DNA of 64,000 nucleotides from the NCBI GenBank assembly GCA_037043015.1, contig CM073322.1:23340364-23404363 (forward strand), read 5' to 3'. Positions 1 through 12,798 of the stretch are shown piece by piece. Origin of the DNA: Bryum argenteum. Taxonomy: Eukaryota > Streptophyta > Bryopsida > Bryales > Bryaceae. Position 1 is the stretch's first letter. Every line of letters starts with the position of its first letter. The notes beneath the pieces are model-generated. The model was not told where the DNA came from and did not search any database. It saw nothing but the letters and a program-made list of their open reading frames with translations. The translations under genes were made by a program, and so were the position numbers.

Positions 1-1967
1 CAAGATTGTAACACCTAAAGTTTGTGTGAAAGTTTTTTTGGGCATTGTTCAAGAGACATTGTCTCCACGGTGCAAAGGAAAATTTGAAGATTGTGAACCT
101 AAATTTTTGGTCATATTCTTTTCATTGAGGTAATCAAGTTGACTAAGTTCATGCAAAATTTTGGAGACTCATTATGCTTTTTCGATCTTCATGCAAATTG
201 TTCACCACGAAGCGTGTTTGTAGAGGTGCAGACAATGATCAAATTGCAAATCTGATTGACGGAGCCCGTGTTATTTAATTTCCAAGTAATTATGAACCTC
301 AAAATCACCCGAAATTATAAAATTCCTCTATTATGAGATTCGACAAAAAAAACAAGAGGCGCATGGTCAAAGTATTTAAGTCGGCGTGACAGTACCGCAA
401 GACATACTAGTAGCTTTGGTATGTGTTTGGCACTGATGTTTTTATAATTGAAAAATTGAACAAACACATGGTTTTCAACCCCTACACTGAGGCCATATAG
501 TGGTCGTCTGGGCTTTGGTCTCCTTATGACTTACTACTTTTAGCTCACATGAAGTTGAATTTTTTAATTTCTTTCCGAAAAGTCATCTCACTTCAAAACT
601 CTTCATATTTACGTGATGATCACAATAAAAATTTGAAAATACTATTTGAAATCTGCCTAGAACTGCCCAAACTGGGGTATATGCTCATTTGTTTTCAGGA
701 TTTGCCCAAAATCAATTGAATTTTAGAAACTTCAATTGATTTGAATTCCAAAAGTTGAGATTTTACTTTTTTCAAGATTTGTAATTGGTTAATGTAACTA
801 AGGTTTTAACCCTAAAGGTCCAAGAAAGCGGAAATCGCTTTTTGGAATTTCCGTAGGGAGAAAATTCAGCCAACTTTGACCATTATAATCTCATAATTGG
901 AGAAAAATTAACGGTTCAAATTTGACATTTGAGAGAAGGGTCAAGTTAACTTCAAGATCCTACGGTTGGATCTTCTAATCAATGCTTAGATTGAGTTTCT
1001 TTGCAACTGAAGTAGAAGAAGGTTCTTTTTGATAATTTAAGCAATTTTGTATCAAGGACCTTTAGGGGTTAAGGCATGATCCCACAATTGAGATTTTTAA
1101 TCCAATTATTTTTTAAATACCTTTTTATTGTCAAAGATCAGCCTTTGTAGTTATAAACATACCTCCATGTGAATAATCAAGCATTCCTTTAGGTTTTATA
1201 GGTCGTACGAGGGTAAAAATTCCATAGGCATCATCTAGTAGGAAGAAGAATGTGGATAGCATGATGTCAACTGCTTTTACCCAAAATGGTATTTTTGGCC
1301 CTCAAAAAATTAGTTACCCTTTTTACAACAAGGGAAAAAATCTTTTCCCCAACTTTGAACATTACTATCTCACGATTGGTAAGGAAATTGAATATGAGAT
1401 TTGCTATACATATACAAATACAAGTTAAGTACTAGATCCTACCGTTACATACCTAAAAAGACGTGAAAACTCTAACCTTGCATTAAAAAAGGGTAGTATT
1501 TGTCAGTTTTAAGACATTCTAACACTTTTGGGGCTAGTCCACTTTAGGGGTTAAGAGGTTTCATCTCTTTTGTTACAATTGGCTTCCAACATGATTGATT
1601 CCAATATATATCTATATATTGTAACAAAAATCTTAGCTCAACCGACAATGTGCCATACATTTTAATGAAGATATGCCATACATTTTAATGAAGATATGCC
1701 ATACATTTCAATAAAAGGATTATTTGTATTTTGTATTATTTATTTATTATTATTTTCATAATATTTGAGGCATTTTTCACCATGCAAGGCTATCATCTAA
1801 GCCAAGATTCTTATTTGATAATTATTTTCAATATGAGGATGTTTAGACATGAAGGTGGATAATTTGCAGATTGCATGATTTTTTTATTGCAATTGTAGTA
1901 AACCTTGTATGCATAATTGGTGAGTCTAAGACTATGAACGGACACTTCATTCACCCCGGCCCCTTAG
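1..1967. other. Gene-free A+T-rich DNA with short repeats
   Basis: No open frame looks like a gene. The stretch holds one TTAACCC-type inverted-repeat element (806-1072), a relic terminus of the same type near 1540-1556, and, at about 1930-1967, the start of a retroelement tail that continues after the CACTA insertion at 6303. Confidence 0.7.
806..1072. mobile_element. MITE of the TTAACCCCTAAAGG family, copy 1
   Basis: The left end reads TTAACCCTAAAGGTCC and the right end GGACCTTTAGGGGTTAA, an inverted repeat of about 17 bp around 230 bp of non-coding sequence. The interior matches the copy at 54248-54509 in order and orientation, for instance CAACTTTGACC, ATAAT, GTCAAGTTAACTT and AATGCTTAGATTGAG. 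The TTAA at each end could be target duplication or part of the terminal repeat; the palindrome makes these indistinguishable. The transposon superfamily is not resolved. Confidence 0.7.
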
Positions 1968-1970
1968 AAA
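1930..1970 (+). repeat. Retroelement 3' tail, 5' part, interrupted by a CACTA element
   Basis: The sequence GAACGGACACTTCATTCACC followed by CCGGCCCCTTAGAAA continues at 6303 as GGACCGGAGTTTCTATCTAT. The uninterrupted version lies in reverse orientation at about 42158-42232, where AGATAGATAGATAAATAGAAA is followed by the same unit reversed. The family ends in a short GATA or TA microsatellite, as RTE-type LINEs and their dependents often do; that class assignment is an inference. Confidence 0.7.
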
Positions 1971-3696
1971 CACTATAAGAAAACCCTGTTTTTTGTGATG
2001 TCTTGTGTAATGTCTAATGTATTTTGTGATGTCTTACTGTCTTAAAAGATGTCTTCGAAGACGGGAGGATGTCTGTACGTCTAACGGGCACATTTTGGAT
2101 TGGAGGGGCATGAAGACATCACCAAACAAAAAGATGTTGGTGAAGACATGGATGTCTTTGAAGACATCCCGATAGACATCAAACTGCCAGGTTGGCAAGG
2201 GATTTTGGACCAGCAAGGTAAAAACAACCAAAATTTACCGTTGGACAGGGTAAAAAGCATTTCTAATGTTAAAAGAGTAGCTGAATGGGCAACGGTTTTC
2301 AAAAGTAGAAAAAAAAACATCACACTTTTGTAATTTTTTTTTTTTTTTTTTTTTTTAATGTTAAATCATTATGCGACATGGCAATATTAAAAATACTAAT
2401 TTCAGGCTATTCTCACTATTTTTTCATTGGTCTATTTTTTAATAATATTAAAATAAAAAATCATATTCCAATAAAAAATATATTTTGTAAATTTTTATTA
2501 TATTCAAATAAACTGAAATATTATAATTCTGTAATTTTTTATGATTTAAAAATATTTAAATATTTAAAAAATATTATATAAAAATATTATATCTGTAAAA
2601 TAACAATGGTGCCGAAAAATATAATTTTGAAGTAAAAGTAATTTCGTGAATATTTAATCCTCAAAAAAAGTGTGGACATAGATTAAAAAAGTTATTTACA
2701 ATGCTTTATCTACATGGCAACAAAATCTCCACGTCGGACCAGTTGACAAGTCATGCAACATTTAGTCGGATGTCTAACACGATGTCCAACTTACCATAAC
2801 TACGGTCAGGCATGAATGTCCGCGTAGACATTTATTGGGATGTCTATGAAGATGTTTTGCACGACATCCTCCTAAACGTCATTTACCAAAAAGCGGCAGT
2901 ACTTAAGGGTCTCTTAAGAATAATGTTAACTTCTTCTCTTACTGCTTGTCCTCCATTGGCGGGGGTCTCTGATTAGGCTCTGTCTTTGATAACCCTTAAT
3001 CCTCGAATACTTAAAAAATATATAAAAAGAAAATAAAAACAATAAACAGTATTTTTTGGCTTACTTCAAGAAGGAACTAAATATTATTGATTACTTATAG
3101 ATTAGATTATTATAGTCCAATGGCAAGTTTATACATTACTCTATCATCAACTACCAATATTTTACAAATTGAAGCAAATTTACAAGAGATATGAATTTAT
3201 GAAAGTAGCTATTTAATATAGTTTGGGAGTCAATTTTAGAATAGAATTGGTATTAGGAAAGTTAGTTGTAAAGTTAGTTAGGGCAGAAATAAAAGGTAGT
3301 TAAGAGTTGGAAGGAGAGCCTATCACCATAGGAGACTATAAATAGTCTCATAATTGTGATTTTACACTTTTCTATCAATAAAGATTATCTGATTTGTTTT
3401 GGAAGAAACTATATGTCTTACAATACGTGCTTTGTTGTGGAAAGAACTTTAAAGCATCTGGTATTTGATTTGTTGTGGAAGAAAACAAAAAACCTTTTAT
3501 GATTAACGTGTTGTAATTGAAACTCTGAAGATGTCATCAGATGTCTTTGATAATATTTGCAGGGATGTCTAAGATGACGTTCATGAAAATGTTTAACATG
3601 ATGTCTATGAAGTTGTCGAAGATGACATCTACGACATCATTCATAATCATCTACAGGGATGATTTTCATCGACTTCAGTGGATGAACAAAGGCGGC

Positions 3697-4485
3697 TAGG
3701 GTTTGCTGCCGCCGCCATAGTTAGGTCATGAGACCTTTAACCCCTAAATGGTTTGACTCATTTGTAGTAAAATGAACACATCCTCAAAAGCATTGTCATA
3801 GGTGGAGGTAAAAGTGTGTTATCCAAATCTCAACCGTACAATCTTGTCGTAGACATATTGAACATCATGTGGGTCAAATTTTGAGTCATGAGGCTTCATA
3901 GATTGCGAGATCATAATGTATTAATACTCAAAAATGATCACATAATTTCATCATTTTCACTTTAAAGTGAAAATGCTACCATTAGACTTATTGCAATGAA
4001 AAAGTCACCAATTAGAATGTTGTTCACCTTCATCTCAGTAGCATCCTTGAACAAAAAAAAACCATGAGAAAAATTTCTTTGTGCAAATTATGGCCCTGCA
4101 ATGGTGAAAACTGCCCTAAATTTTACAAAGGAAAAAATGTCTAAAACTAGGCTGCTGTCACTGAAATGCATGCCATTAATTCATACTTCACTGTATGGGT
4201 CTGAGATTTTAATGACATGAACTAGACTTGATTTGGGACCCAACCCAAGTGATTTCGTCCAAAACGGAGTCCGGATGAAGAAGTTATGGCTCTCCAAAGT
4301 TTCTGTCATCCAGAATGTCGATTTTCGACATTCGGCCCGCTTAAGGGTTAAGTAGAATTAGAGGCCGCATAAAGCTCATTTGTGCCTTCATTTTTTCAAG
4401 GAGTTAGTGTTTAGAGTGTAGAGGCTAAGGTTTGCTTCTTCATGTGGTTAGGGTTTGCTGCCGCCGCCATAGTTAGGTCATGAGA
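3697..4485. repeat. Direct duplication inside the CACTA element
   Basis: A 37-bp block beginning TAGGGTTTGCTGCCGCCGCC occurs at 3697-3733 and again at 4449-4485. A second local duplication lies between AGCTCATTTGTGCC (about 4374) and AGCTCATTTTTGCC (about 4503), each followed by similar GTGTTTA-GTATAGAGG sequence. Between the copies of the first block lies a 615-bp element with TTAACCCCTAAA and TTTAAGGGTTAA-like ends (3737-4351). Confidence 0.6.
3737..4351. mobile_element. Possible MITE of the TTAACCCCTAAAGG family, nested in the CACTA element
   Basis: The left end TTAACCCCTAAATGG and right end CTTAAGGGTTAA resemble the ends of copies at 806, 16519, 26628 and 54248, but the interior shares little with copy 1 and the length (615 bp) is larger. 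It may be a different subfamily or a chance pairing of two relic ends. Confidence 0.35.
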
Positions 4486-5807
4486 TCTTCAAATGGAATT
4501 ACAAAGCTCATTTTTGCCTTAGTTTTTCCAAAGAGTTTGTGTTTAAAGTATAGAGGATTTTGAAATTGTTTCCATTCAGTTTCAGAATGATTGTTAACTG
4601 CAATAAGAGAATAGTAGTTGTAGAAATCTAGTAGCTCCCAAGAGTAGTGGTTTCCTTCTTCATGTGGCTAAGATTTGCTACTTAAGAGGAACTGGATTTC
4701 AAAAGCATCATGTACAAGAAACCCTTATTACTTGTAGTATTTGATTTGCTGTGGAAGAAACCCTAGTACTTGTAGTATTTGATTTGTTGTAGAAGATGTC
4801 TATGATGATGTCTACAAGATGTCTTACAACATGTCTATGAAGATGTCTAATTGTGTTGATGGAATTTCTGTTTTGGAGGGTGTGACATGAGGGTGGGGCA
4901 GCGAAATACGATGTGAGGCCGCGAAGAAAAAATGAAGCGACATACGTGCTTGTAGGTGAGTGAAACAGATGTATGCATAGATGTCTATAACGTTGTTTTT
5001 AATGATGTCTAGAAGGATGTCTGAAGAAATGTCTAAGCAGATGTTTGCAAGAATGTCTAACTGTGTCGATATCTTGAGGTTAGGAAGTAAACCATCTCAA
5101 CCTAGGTAGTGCAATTAAATGGAATTAAATCAAAATTTTTTTACCTTTACAAACCCTTCTTTAAATGCAGCTGATATTGGCTTATTGAACATGTGTAGCG
5201 GCGGGACATGCACATGACCATACAAGTATCGACAACAAGCGATGGTAGTGGAGGGGCTTCTCGAGTTCAAATTGTGGGTGCGTAGTATATCGTAGTTGTT
5301 GACAGACGTATTAGTTAATAGTCTAGTTTTGTGTTATCTGAGGTTTTAATGACCTAAGCAATATATGTTTGGCTCAAACTTTTTGACGTGAGAGTATTTA
5401 CAGTTTATGTTATGTGAGACGTTTGTGGATTACGAATCTGATTACAATATAAATATCTAAAAATGTCATCATAGATGTCCTTTAATATGCCCAGAAAACA
5501 TCAATAGTAACATTGTTGCAAACATTATGTTTAACACAAAACGTTTACATTGATGTCCTACGGGATGTCGCTACAAACATCCAAGTAAACATCACAAATT
5601 TAAGAAGGACATCAACCTAAACATCATTCTACGCACTGGAGACATCTTATAAGACATACAAAATGTTTTTTAAGATATCTTGTAAGACATTGCATATGTC
5701 TTGCAAGACATCTTGTACGATATTTAAAATGTTTTGCAAGACATTTAAGTCGTCTTAACTCATGTCTAAAACTATCATGATAGAAGCATAAAACCTCCAA
5801 AATATGC

Positions 5808-5940
5808 TGACGTGGCATGCCACGTCATTTTCCCGCGTCCACGTCAACTTTTCCCGCGTCCACGTCAACTTTTCCTGCGTCCCACGTCGGATTTTCCCGT
5901 GTGCCACGTCGGATTTTCCCGGGTCCACGTAGGATTCTGG
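5808..5940. repeat. CACGTC-rich palindrome and tandem 21-23-bp repeats in the CACTA element
   Basis: TGACGTGGCATGCCACGTCA (5808-5827) is a perfect 20-bp palindrome. It is followed by about five degenerate tandem units of the form TCCACGTCAACTTTTCCCGCG, later TGCCACGTCGGATTTTCCCG. Every unit carries an ACGT core of the kind bound by plant bZIP proteins; binding here is an inference. Confidence 0.7.
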
Positions 5941-6088
5941 CGCCGCCATGTCATCTTTCGTGGGACCATGTAAAATTCCACATCATGATGAATTTCATCC
6001 CCATGTGGCACTGCCCGTTGAATTCAAGCTGATGTGTCATCTACGTGGCACCTACGTGGCACACTTTTTACCCTTCCAAAATTACCTT

Positions 6089-6170
6089 AAGACATCTTCG
6101 ATCTTTAAGACATCTTCGATCTTTAAGACATCTTCGATCTTTAAGACATCTTCGATCTTTAAGACATCTT
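6089..6170. repeat. Perfect 18-bp tandem repeat, four and a half copies
   Basis: The unit AAGACATCTTCGATCTTT repeats without change at 6089-6106, 6107-6124, 6125-6142 and 6143-6160, followed by a partial fifth copy. Each unit contains the AGACATC motif typical of this element, so the array is part of its right subterminal region. Confidence 0.9.
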
Positions 6171-6302
6171 CCTGTCTATTTAAATGTCTGCATAGCTGTC
6201 TAGGATGTCTTATCGTCTATAAGACATCCGAATTAATGTCTACGTTGTCTTTATAGACATCATTTACAACATCACTAAAAACGCATGTTTCTTATAGTGA
6301 AA

Positions 6303-8176
6303 GGACCGGAGTTTCTATCTATCTATCTAAGTCTAAGACCATTATAGATGATGAAGAACTCAAGATAACCAAGCTCAAGCAGAAAGGCCAGTTTGTACTT
6401 GGTATTTGGAAAGACCCAACACTAAAATTTAATACCTCCATAATTTTGGGAGAAATCCCTCTTTGTTTTAGTAAAAGTGTCATCACTCAAATTTGGAAAT
6501 TGTTGTAAATAGTAGCTTCTATTGCATACTGGACTCCCAAGAGCCACATCAACCAAGATTATTCTTAACTCTTAAACCTCCAAGATGTCAAAAATGACAT
6601 TTTGGATGAAGGGTAGAAACCTAGAAGAGCCATAACTTCTTCATCTCGACTTTGTTTGGACGAAATCACTTGGGTTGAGTCCCAAATCAACTCTAATTTG
6701 TGTTAGAAAATTTGCAGAATTTGTACATTAAAGAATGAATAAATGGCATGCATTTTAGTGAAGGCAACTCTCGTTATTGAGTTTTCAAACATGGAGCATG
6801 TTTTACCATTGTGAGGCAATTATAAGATTCAAAACTTGGGAACTTTTCTAATTGTTGTGCTTCCTTACCAATTGCCTACCATTGCTCAAATATTTTTTCT
6901 CCTCCCAAATGTTAGCTAATACTCATTCTCTAAAGTTTGCCATGTAGACATCCATGCAGGATTGGTAAGTACAAAAAACTAGAATTGGAAGTCTATACAC
7001 CATGACCACATGTCATAAGCAAGCATATAGGGGTTACTTTACCACTATCAGGAAGTATGCTCTTATCTATTTACTAGTTGGAAGGAAGAGAGAATGAGGA
7101 GGTAGGGAAGAAGAAGATTGAAAGAAAAAGAAAAATAACCGAAACCAAAAAAGAAGAAAAGAGACACCATGATGAGAGAGGTATATAAACAAGATAGAAG
7201 ACCACCTTCTAAGGCAACCTCCTCGAAACCCACTCATCATCAAAGTCAACCTCTACAATTACCAATAGAGTGGTCAAAAACTTACCCCGTGAAATTACTA
7301 AATGGATGAGTTTCATATACTTGTCAGAATCAATGCTAGTGTTAGGTTTAGCATGCACTCTATGTGGGGGAAGGGGCTCATCTAGGAGCTTTTATTCTTA
7401 TAGTTTTATAAATTTTATTACATGTTCAAAAATTGATTGCTCTTCTTTATACTTTGCTAATCCAGACTAATTTCATCAATGGTTATTTTTGGCAGAGATT
7501 CTCCGATCTGAAATTTGTGTGGATATTGAGCATGTTACCTTGATACCACCTCTAAGGCCAAGTGCGAACATACCCTAAGCTTATCTTTATCACACAGGGT
7601 GAAACAGTTTAACGAAGAACCCCCGACGAGGGTCAAAGTTCGTCCGTCCCTACTAACGACTGCAACAGATTCCAGCATCCATCGTCCCTTGCCGACGAAG
7701 TTGACGAACGATATATTCTCCGTCGTCTCTCAGCTGACCGTTTCCGCTTCTCTCAAGCTAAGCACCAGTCGTTAAGAGCGGCATCTTCTTCAATTAGGCT
7801 GCTGATTCCTGCGCCTCCTCGCCGTTTCTAGGTGCATTCAGCCTATCGTATTAGCACCTATCCATCACAGTGGGGCCCTGCCTCTCTCTGCTGCGTAGAT
7901 ACAGCCAGAGATGTGGATCTTTTCATGATTAGGTCGAATTTTTGGTCGGAACTCTGGAGCGTGGCTGTGAGGTCGAGCTCAAGCTCTTCAACAGTCGGAG
8001 GTTGTATAACAATAAATAACCGAACAACCAAAATGTCAACTCTGTCTGTGCCTTAACCTCTCACAATTTCACCATCCTAGGGTTTAGGGTTTATCCAGGG
8101 TTTTTCAAATTGCAGGAGCATTCCCCATACTAGTGCTTGTCAATTGCTGCCTTAGGAAAGACAGAAATTTTGCGTC
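6303..8176. other. Intergenic DNA and probable promoter/5' leader of the downstream gene
   Basis: The first 30 bases complete the interrupted retroelement tail. Nothing gene-like follows until about 7560; the last 600 bases become richer in G+C and pyrimidine tracts, as expected for a 5' untranslated leader of the gene starting at 8177. No convincing TATA box could be fixed. Confidence 0.5.
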
Positions 8177-11100
8177 ATGGATGCGACCCGAATTACCGCG
8201 CTGAGTTCGTCCGCCGTGTTCAACCCCTGCAAACAATTGAGTTTAATTTCTTCTCGAGCAAAGGTGTCTTGTACTAAGCTCGAGGAGGTTAGCCTGCTGA
8301 AAGCGGGTTGCAGGTAATGCTCTCTTTTTTCCTAATAAGAGTGTTATTGGTTCAGAGGGTTAACAATTTGGAGTTGACGGCCCTTTGTGCTGGATTCAGA
8401 GGAAGGAGGTTGTCGAGGAGTAGAAAAGGTCGATCCTGGTCCTTGGATCGAAATGATTCCCTTACCATTACGAGAGCAGCTATAAAACAGGATGGACCTT
8501 CAGGAGAAGGAGCTTCTGCGAAGTCTACCCCTGAGAAAAACGGAAGCTCTCTTCATTCCGACGTAAGTACATCATGCTTTTGCCTATCGAGCTGTTCTTG
8601 CTATTTTATCTTGTATGGAGGCACGTTGTCAGGCTTTCTGCGAACCGTTCGTGTTTATTGTTTATTCCACTTATCCTTTGTGTAATGGCGTTTCTAAGGG
8701 AGAACATAAAGAATCGGCTTGTTATGTGTTAAGGGACCTTCTGGAACGCAAGGGGTGATTGGAGCCAAATTGCTCTTTGTTCTTGTCGAATGCATTCCAA
8801 TATTCGAGAATAAAATGGAGAGTTGAGAAATATACTACGAAATCCTGGAGCTGGATTTTACATTTTTGCATTAGGAACACTTTTATATCAGCCTGTTAGA
8901 TCAGGGGAATGTCAAATCAGATTACGCCTAAATTTCTGACCTGTACTAGCAACGTGATGATTGTTTTTTGTGTTTTTCTAACCTTACGAAGCTTTTTGTC
9001 TTAACAGCAGCCCAAGAGCGTAAGCCCTTCTGAAACTTCCGGAAGCACAAAGGGGGCGGTGAATACACCGGTGACTACAGCTGGGTCGCATAATAATTCA
9101 AATGGCAGCCGAGCAGGTCTGTTTCGAACGCCTATTTCTGGTGGTGTTCAGAGTGCCACATCTTCTCATGGCTTGCCTCACCCTGCCGTTGCTGTACGCA
9201 ACCTCATCGAACAGGTTTGTACCCGGGGCTTCTGTTCTTCCAATCTCGATGAGCCGTAATCGACTATTTGGAATCACAAATTTTTGTTCTTTTTCCGATG
9301 TTCTGTTTCTTATCAGCAGGGTTTAGCAAGTTCTAACTGATACCGAGAATTGACGCAGGCCCGTTTTGCACATTTGTGCACAATCATGTCACGCATGCAT
9401 CATCGCCGGCGGGGTTACCCTTTCGGATCATTAGTGGACTTTGCAACTGATAATCGTGGACGTAAGACTCAAATCTTTCAATTCTCTGCGGAAGGGTTGG
9501 CCTGATGCAATTCTTCTTCAGTTCTCTTGATTGATGAACTTTCTAGACGGAAAGTGAATGCACTTGTTTGTTGGTTGCTTCGATTGTTGAGGTACAGTAC
9601 TCAATTGTTTGCTGGTTTGATTATCTCGTGTCCGTTCAAGCACGATCTATGGTGGCATCATTTCCATCCCTTCTGTTGTCCAATTAGTCTAGAGTAATTT
9701 TCGTCTATATTTACAATCCTTTGTGACCTTTCCTGTACAGATCCAATTTTTTCGTTATCCCCATTAGCTATCCATACAAGGAATCTTCTAGCAGATCCAC
9801 GGTGCACTCTAGTGGTTCAGGTACTCACTCAAGCACACTCTACGTTTGTATCTGAGCCCCATTCCTCTTTTCCTACCGTAACTCGTCAGTACTTATCGTA
9901 CAACGATAAGTGGCAGTCGACCTCTCTTTATATATTAGTTGTTGGGAGTATCATACAAACATCATAAGTCAATACTAAATCAGAAGCTACAAAGGAATGT
10001 GCTTCGAATGAATTAAAACAAAATCATCAGCTTCTTCATGCTCATCTTTTCATTGTGAATATATGATTGTTAATTTCTGACACGTATGTTGGCAGATTCC
10101 AGGATGGAGTGGACTCGCCAATGCAAGGGTTACTTTGTTCGGAGACGTGTATCCTCTTCCTCCGGAACAGCAGGTAACAACCTTGAGCTATTTGCCCTTG
10201 CTCTTTCTTTCAAATCCCCCAATGATTCTTATAAAGTCAAACCATGTGATTATGATAGGTTCATCTGACCAGAATAATGTCCTATTTGTTTTTCACAGGA
10301 GCTTGCACATCAATATTATCGTGCAAAGCACCAGCAGGGGGCATCACAGCAGTGGAGTAACTTCACTTTCTATCGTATGGAAAACATAAGGTAATTTCTT
10401 TTAGTTGTCTTATTCAGAACAGCATAATGTAGTATTGACATGGAACAGGCGCTTGAAAAACGAAACGGCGAACTACAGAGCACAATATTGTTAAACAAAA
10501 GATGTGGAAGGAATTTGACTGATGTCAGTGGGAATGCAGTGATATCTACTTCGTGGGAGGATTTGGCACCGTGCAATGGGTAGATGTGAAAGAGTACGAC
10601 CTGGCTCGACCTGATATCATTGCAGCTAGCGGGGCTGAGAAGACACTGAGGGTATGTCGTTTGTTGCTCTCGCATCATTGGCATCAACAAAATTCATGAC
10701 ATGACCAATGCTTGTGATGTCATCCATTTTCTTTAATATAAGTGTGGATTCTGCAGGAGCTTAATCTCAGCTTCTCAAAGAAGCTGAGGGAGCTTTTAGC
10801 TGCAGAACCAGAGTCAGAGGTGGACGATGCAGCGCTGATTTCAATTGACAGCAAAGGTGTTGATATTCGTGTTCGGCAGGGGGCACAGGTATTAATAATT
10901 CCATCTTAAAGATTTCTCTATTTCAAGATCTTACCCTCAGCATTTTATCGCAATTATGTTGACTACTCCCTATTTGTCAAAGTTTAGCCTCAGAATTCAG
11001 CATCACACTCTGAATTGGAGAGTAAGTATGTGCTCTTGAGTACTCTTGCAAATTCTCAAAGAAACTGCAGACATTAGGATTCTAATCCTCTCTACTACCA

Positions 11101-11289
11101 TTTCAATTTCCTGCATCGGCGTTTTTAATCACTACCTTGTTAGTTTCTTGATACTTATTTTTTTGGTGTGATATGCAGTTCAATGTGCGTCGTCTCTCAT
11201 TTGATGAAACGAGTGGCGTCGAGACTCTTGATCAAGCAGCCATGGCACTCCAGAAGGTTCTGGATAGGGGAGTTTGGCACTTACATTGA
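8177..11289 (+). CDS. Glutamyl-tRNA reductase-binding protein, chloroplast (GluTRBP/PGR7-like)
   Basis: Ten exons: 8177-8313, 8400-8562, 9008-9214, 9359-9461, 9741-9820, 10096-10173, 10299-10390, 10540-10651, 10757-10888, 11179-11289. All splice phases agree and encode 404 residues. The first 45 residues are Ser/Thr/Lys-rich with few acidic residues, like a chloroplast transit peptide, followed by a low-complexity linker. From residue 170 an FMN-binding split-barrel (pyridoxamine-oxidase-like) fold begins with ARFAHLCTIM, then RRGYPFGSLVDFA, PIFSLSPLAIHTRNLL, CTLVVQIPGWSGLANARVT and YFVGGFGTVQWVD; a DUF2470-like C-terminal domain follows. In Arabidopsis the homologue binds glutamyl-tRNA reductase on thylakoids and stabilises the first committed step of heme and chlorophyll synthesis; the split barrel is not thought to act as an oxidase there. 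The second exon start is the least certain junction. Confidence 0.93.
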
Positions 11290-12798
11290 CAACATCTGAA
11301 GTCATCAACTTTCTTCACATGGATCTCTTTAGCAAGTGGAAGGCGTTCATGCTTTGACTTCGTAGAAATCGCGACATCGTCAAAGTTTTGACATATGTCC
11401 ACCTCTGGATTTGGCATATTGGAGGAAACCTCCTTGTGTTTTTTTGGTTCATTATCCTCTTTCAAGAATCGCAGTTAGTGTACTTGGGTGCTCATGTTAT
11501 AGCTAGAGGTCCATTTCTGTACTGGACTCGAGTTTACTGTACAAATTCACTTTCCGGTTCTTAGGTATGTGTGCCACTGTTAGGGTCCATGCCCAACTTG
11601 CCGAGCAAGAGAAAGTTTCTAACCCTTTTTCTCAAGTGGTACAGTAATTTCAGTATCGTACTTGAGCTGTGCTTTTCTTGGCAGGCTTTATCTGAAAGGC
11701 TGGATGTGTACGGCTGTTTGCATCCTGATCTGTATGTGATAAGTATTTATGAAAGCATATTTTTTACTCAATTCCAAGTTTTATTTATTTATGGATCGTT
11801 CTTTGAAGTTGGGTATGGCAGGAGACCGCATCCGATCCAACGGATGATATAGAAATCAGTAGATGTCGATTTATCAGAACTGCACCTGAAGTTGAGCAAG
11901 TTGAGCATGGTATATGAGGTCAGCCGGCTTATTCCCGCACAATTGATATGACTATGGTACACGGATGGTCTGAAGGAATAGCTAAAAACGGTCATCAATC
12001 CAGAGTTTTTTCATGTGTAGAAGTGTATTTGCACACATTGTGACTTTCAAGTCCACAAGTAATCATCTAATGTGTGCAAAGTGTGCTATGGATGATTCCT
12101 TTTTCTTCTTTTAATTTTTTTGGGACTTAAAAGGATTTTTGTATTATATACCTTGATGTTGGCTGCAGATACTTTACCTTGTATGATATGTTGAGAAAAA
12201 TGCCATTCCCTTATAACATGTAGGGTAATTAATACCTCATACACGCAATTGAAACTGTTAAATACCATCAGAATTTACATCAATTTCGTAAGGTCCACTC
12301 ATAGCCCTACCAGGATATCAACTACTTCCAAGGAAAATCAGAAGATGTAAATCACTTTTGAAAAGATACATCAACAGTTGTTATAAAGATGTAGGAAACT
12401 CCACATCTCTTTTCGAAAGTGACCGATATGACCGTTTCTTTCGCACAAGAGGATTGCATACAGAGTCATTCACAGACAACTGTGACATGTCAATTTCATA
12501 CAGTGTGATGCAAGCTAGCATGATAGTTTTCTTCATTATACGAGTACAACAGATGTCATCATGCAAAACCAAACTTCTTCAAGGGTTTTGCGATACAATG
12601 CATGTACAAGGCAACGAGGACTGAAAGACTAGGAAATCTCCTCACTAAAATAATGAGTTTGGAAATATCACACCCTAGTAGTCGTGCTGGTCATGGAAAG
12701 GACAAGGCGAGTGCCCTTCAAACTGCCAGGAAAGAATCAGATGAGAGCGCCTGATTGACTTGTCTCAGCTCCGGATGCGAGCAAGCAAGCAATTATGC
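11290..12798. other. Space between two convergent genes
   Basis: This region between convergent stop codons should hold both 3' untranslated regions. Short open frames occur on both strands but none continues across plausible splice sites or resembles a known protein. Confidence 0.6.

Larger units (their letters stand above)
1971..6299. mobile_element. Non-autonomous CACTA (En/Spm-type) DNA transposon
   Basis: The element starts CACTATAAGAAAA and ends TTTCTTATAGTG, a 12-bp perfect inverted repeat that extends imperfectly. A 3-bp target duplication AAA (1968-1970 and 6300-6302) flanks it. Dozens of GATGTCT/AGACATC motifs crowd both ends and the middle, as expected for subterminal transposase-binding repeats of CACTA elements. 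No transposase-like frame is present in 4.3 kb, so it must rely on proteins made elsewhere. Its motif differs from the TAGTCAT motif of the CACTA element at 20099-25783, so that element is not an obvious helper. The insertion target is identified by the intact repeat near 42.2 kb. Confidence 0.9.

Noticed and set aside
2034-2333. Small frames at the left end of the first CACTA element
   Set aside because: They follow the GATGTCT repeats on both strands and look like chance translation.
6089-6160. Short tandem array as a CRISPR-like structure
   Set aside because: The units are contiguous with no spacers, in a eukaryotic transposon.
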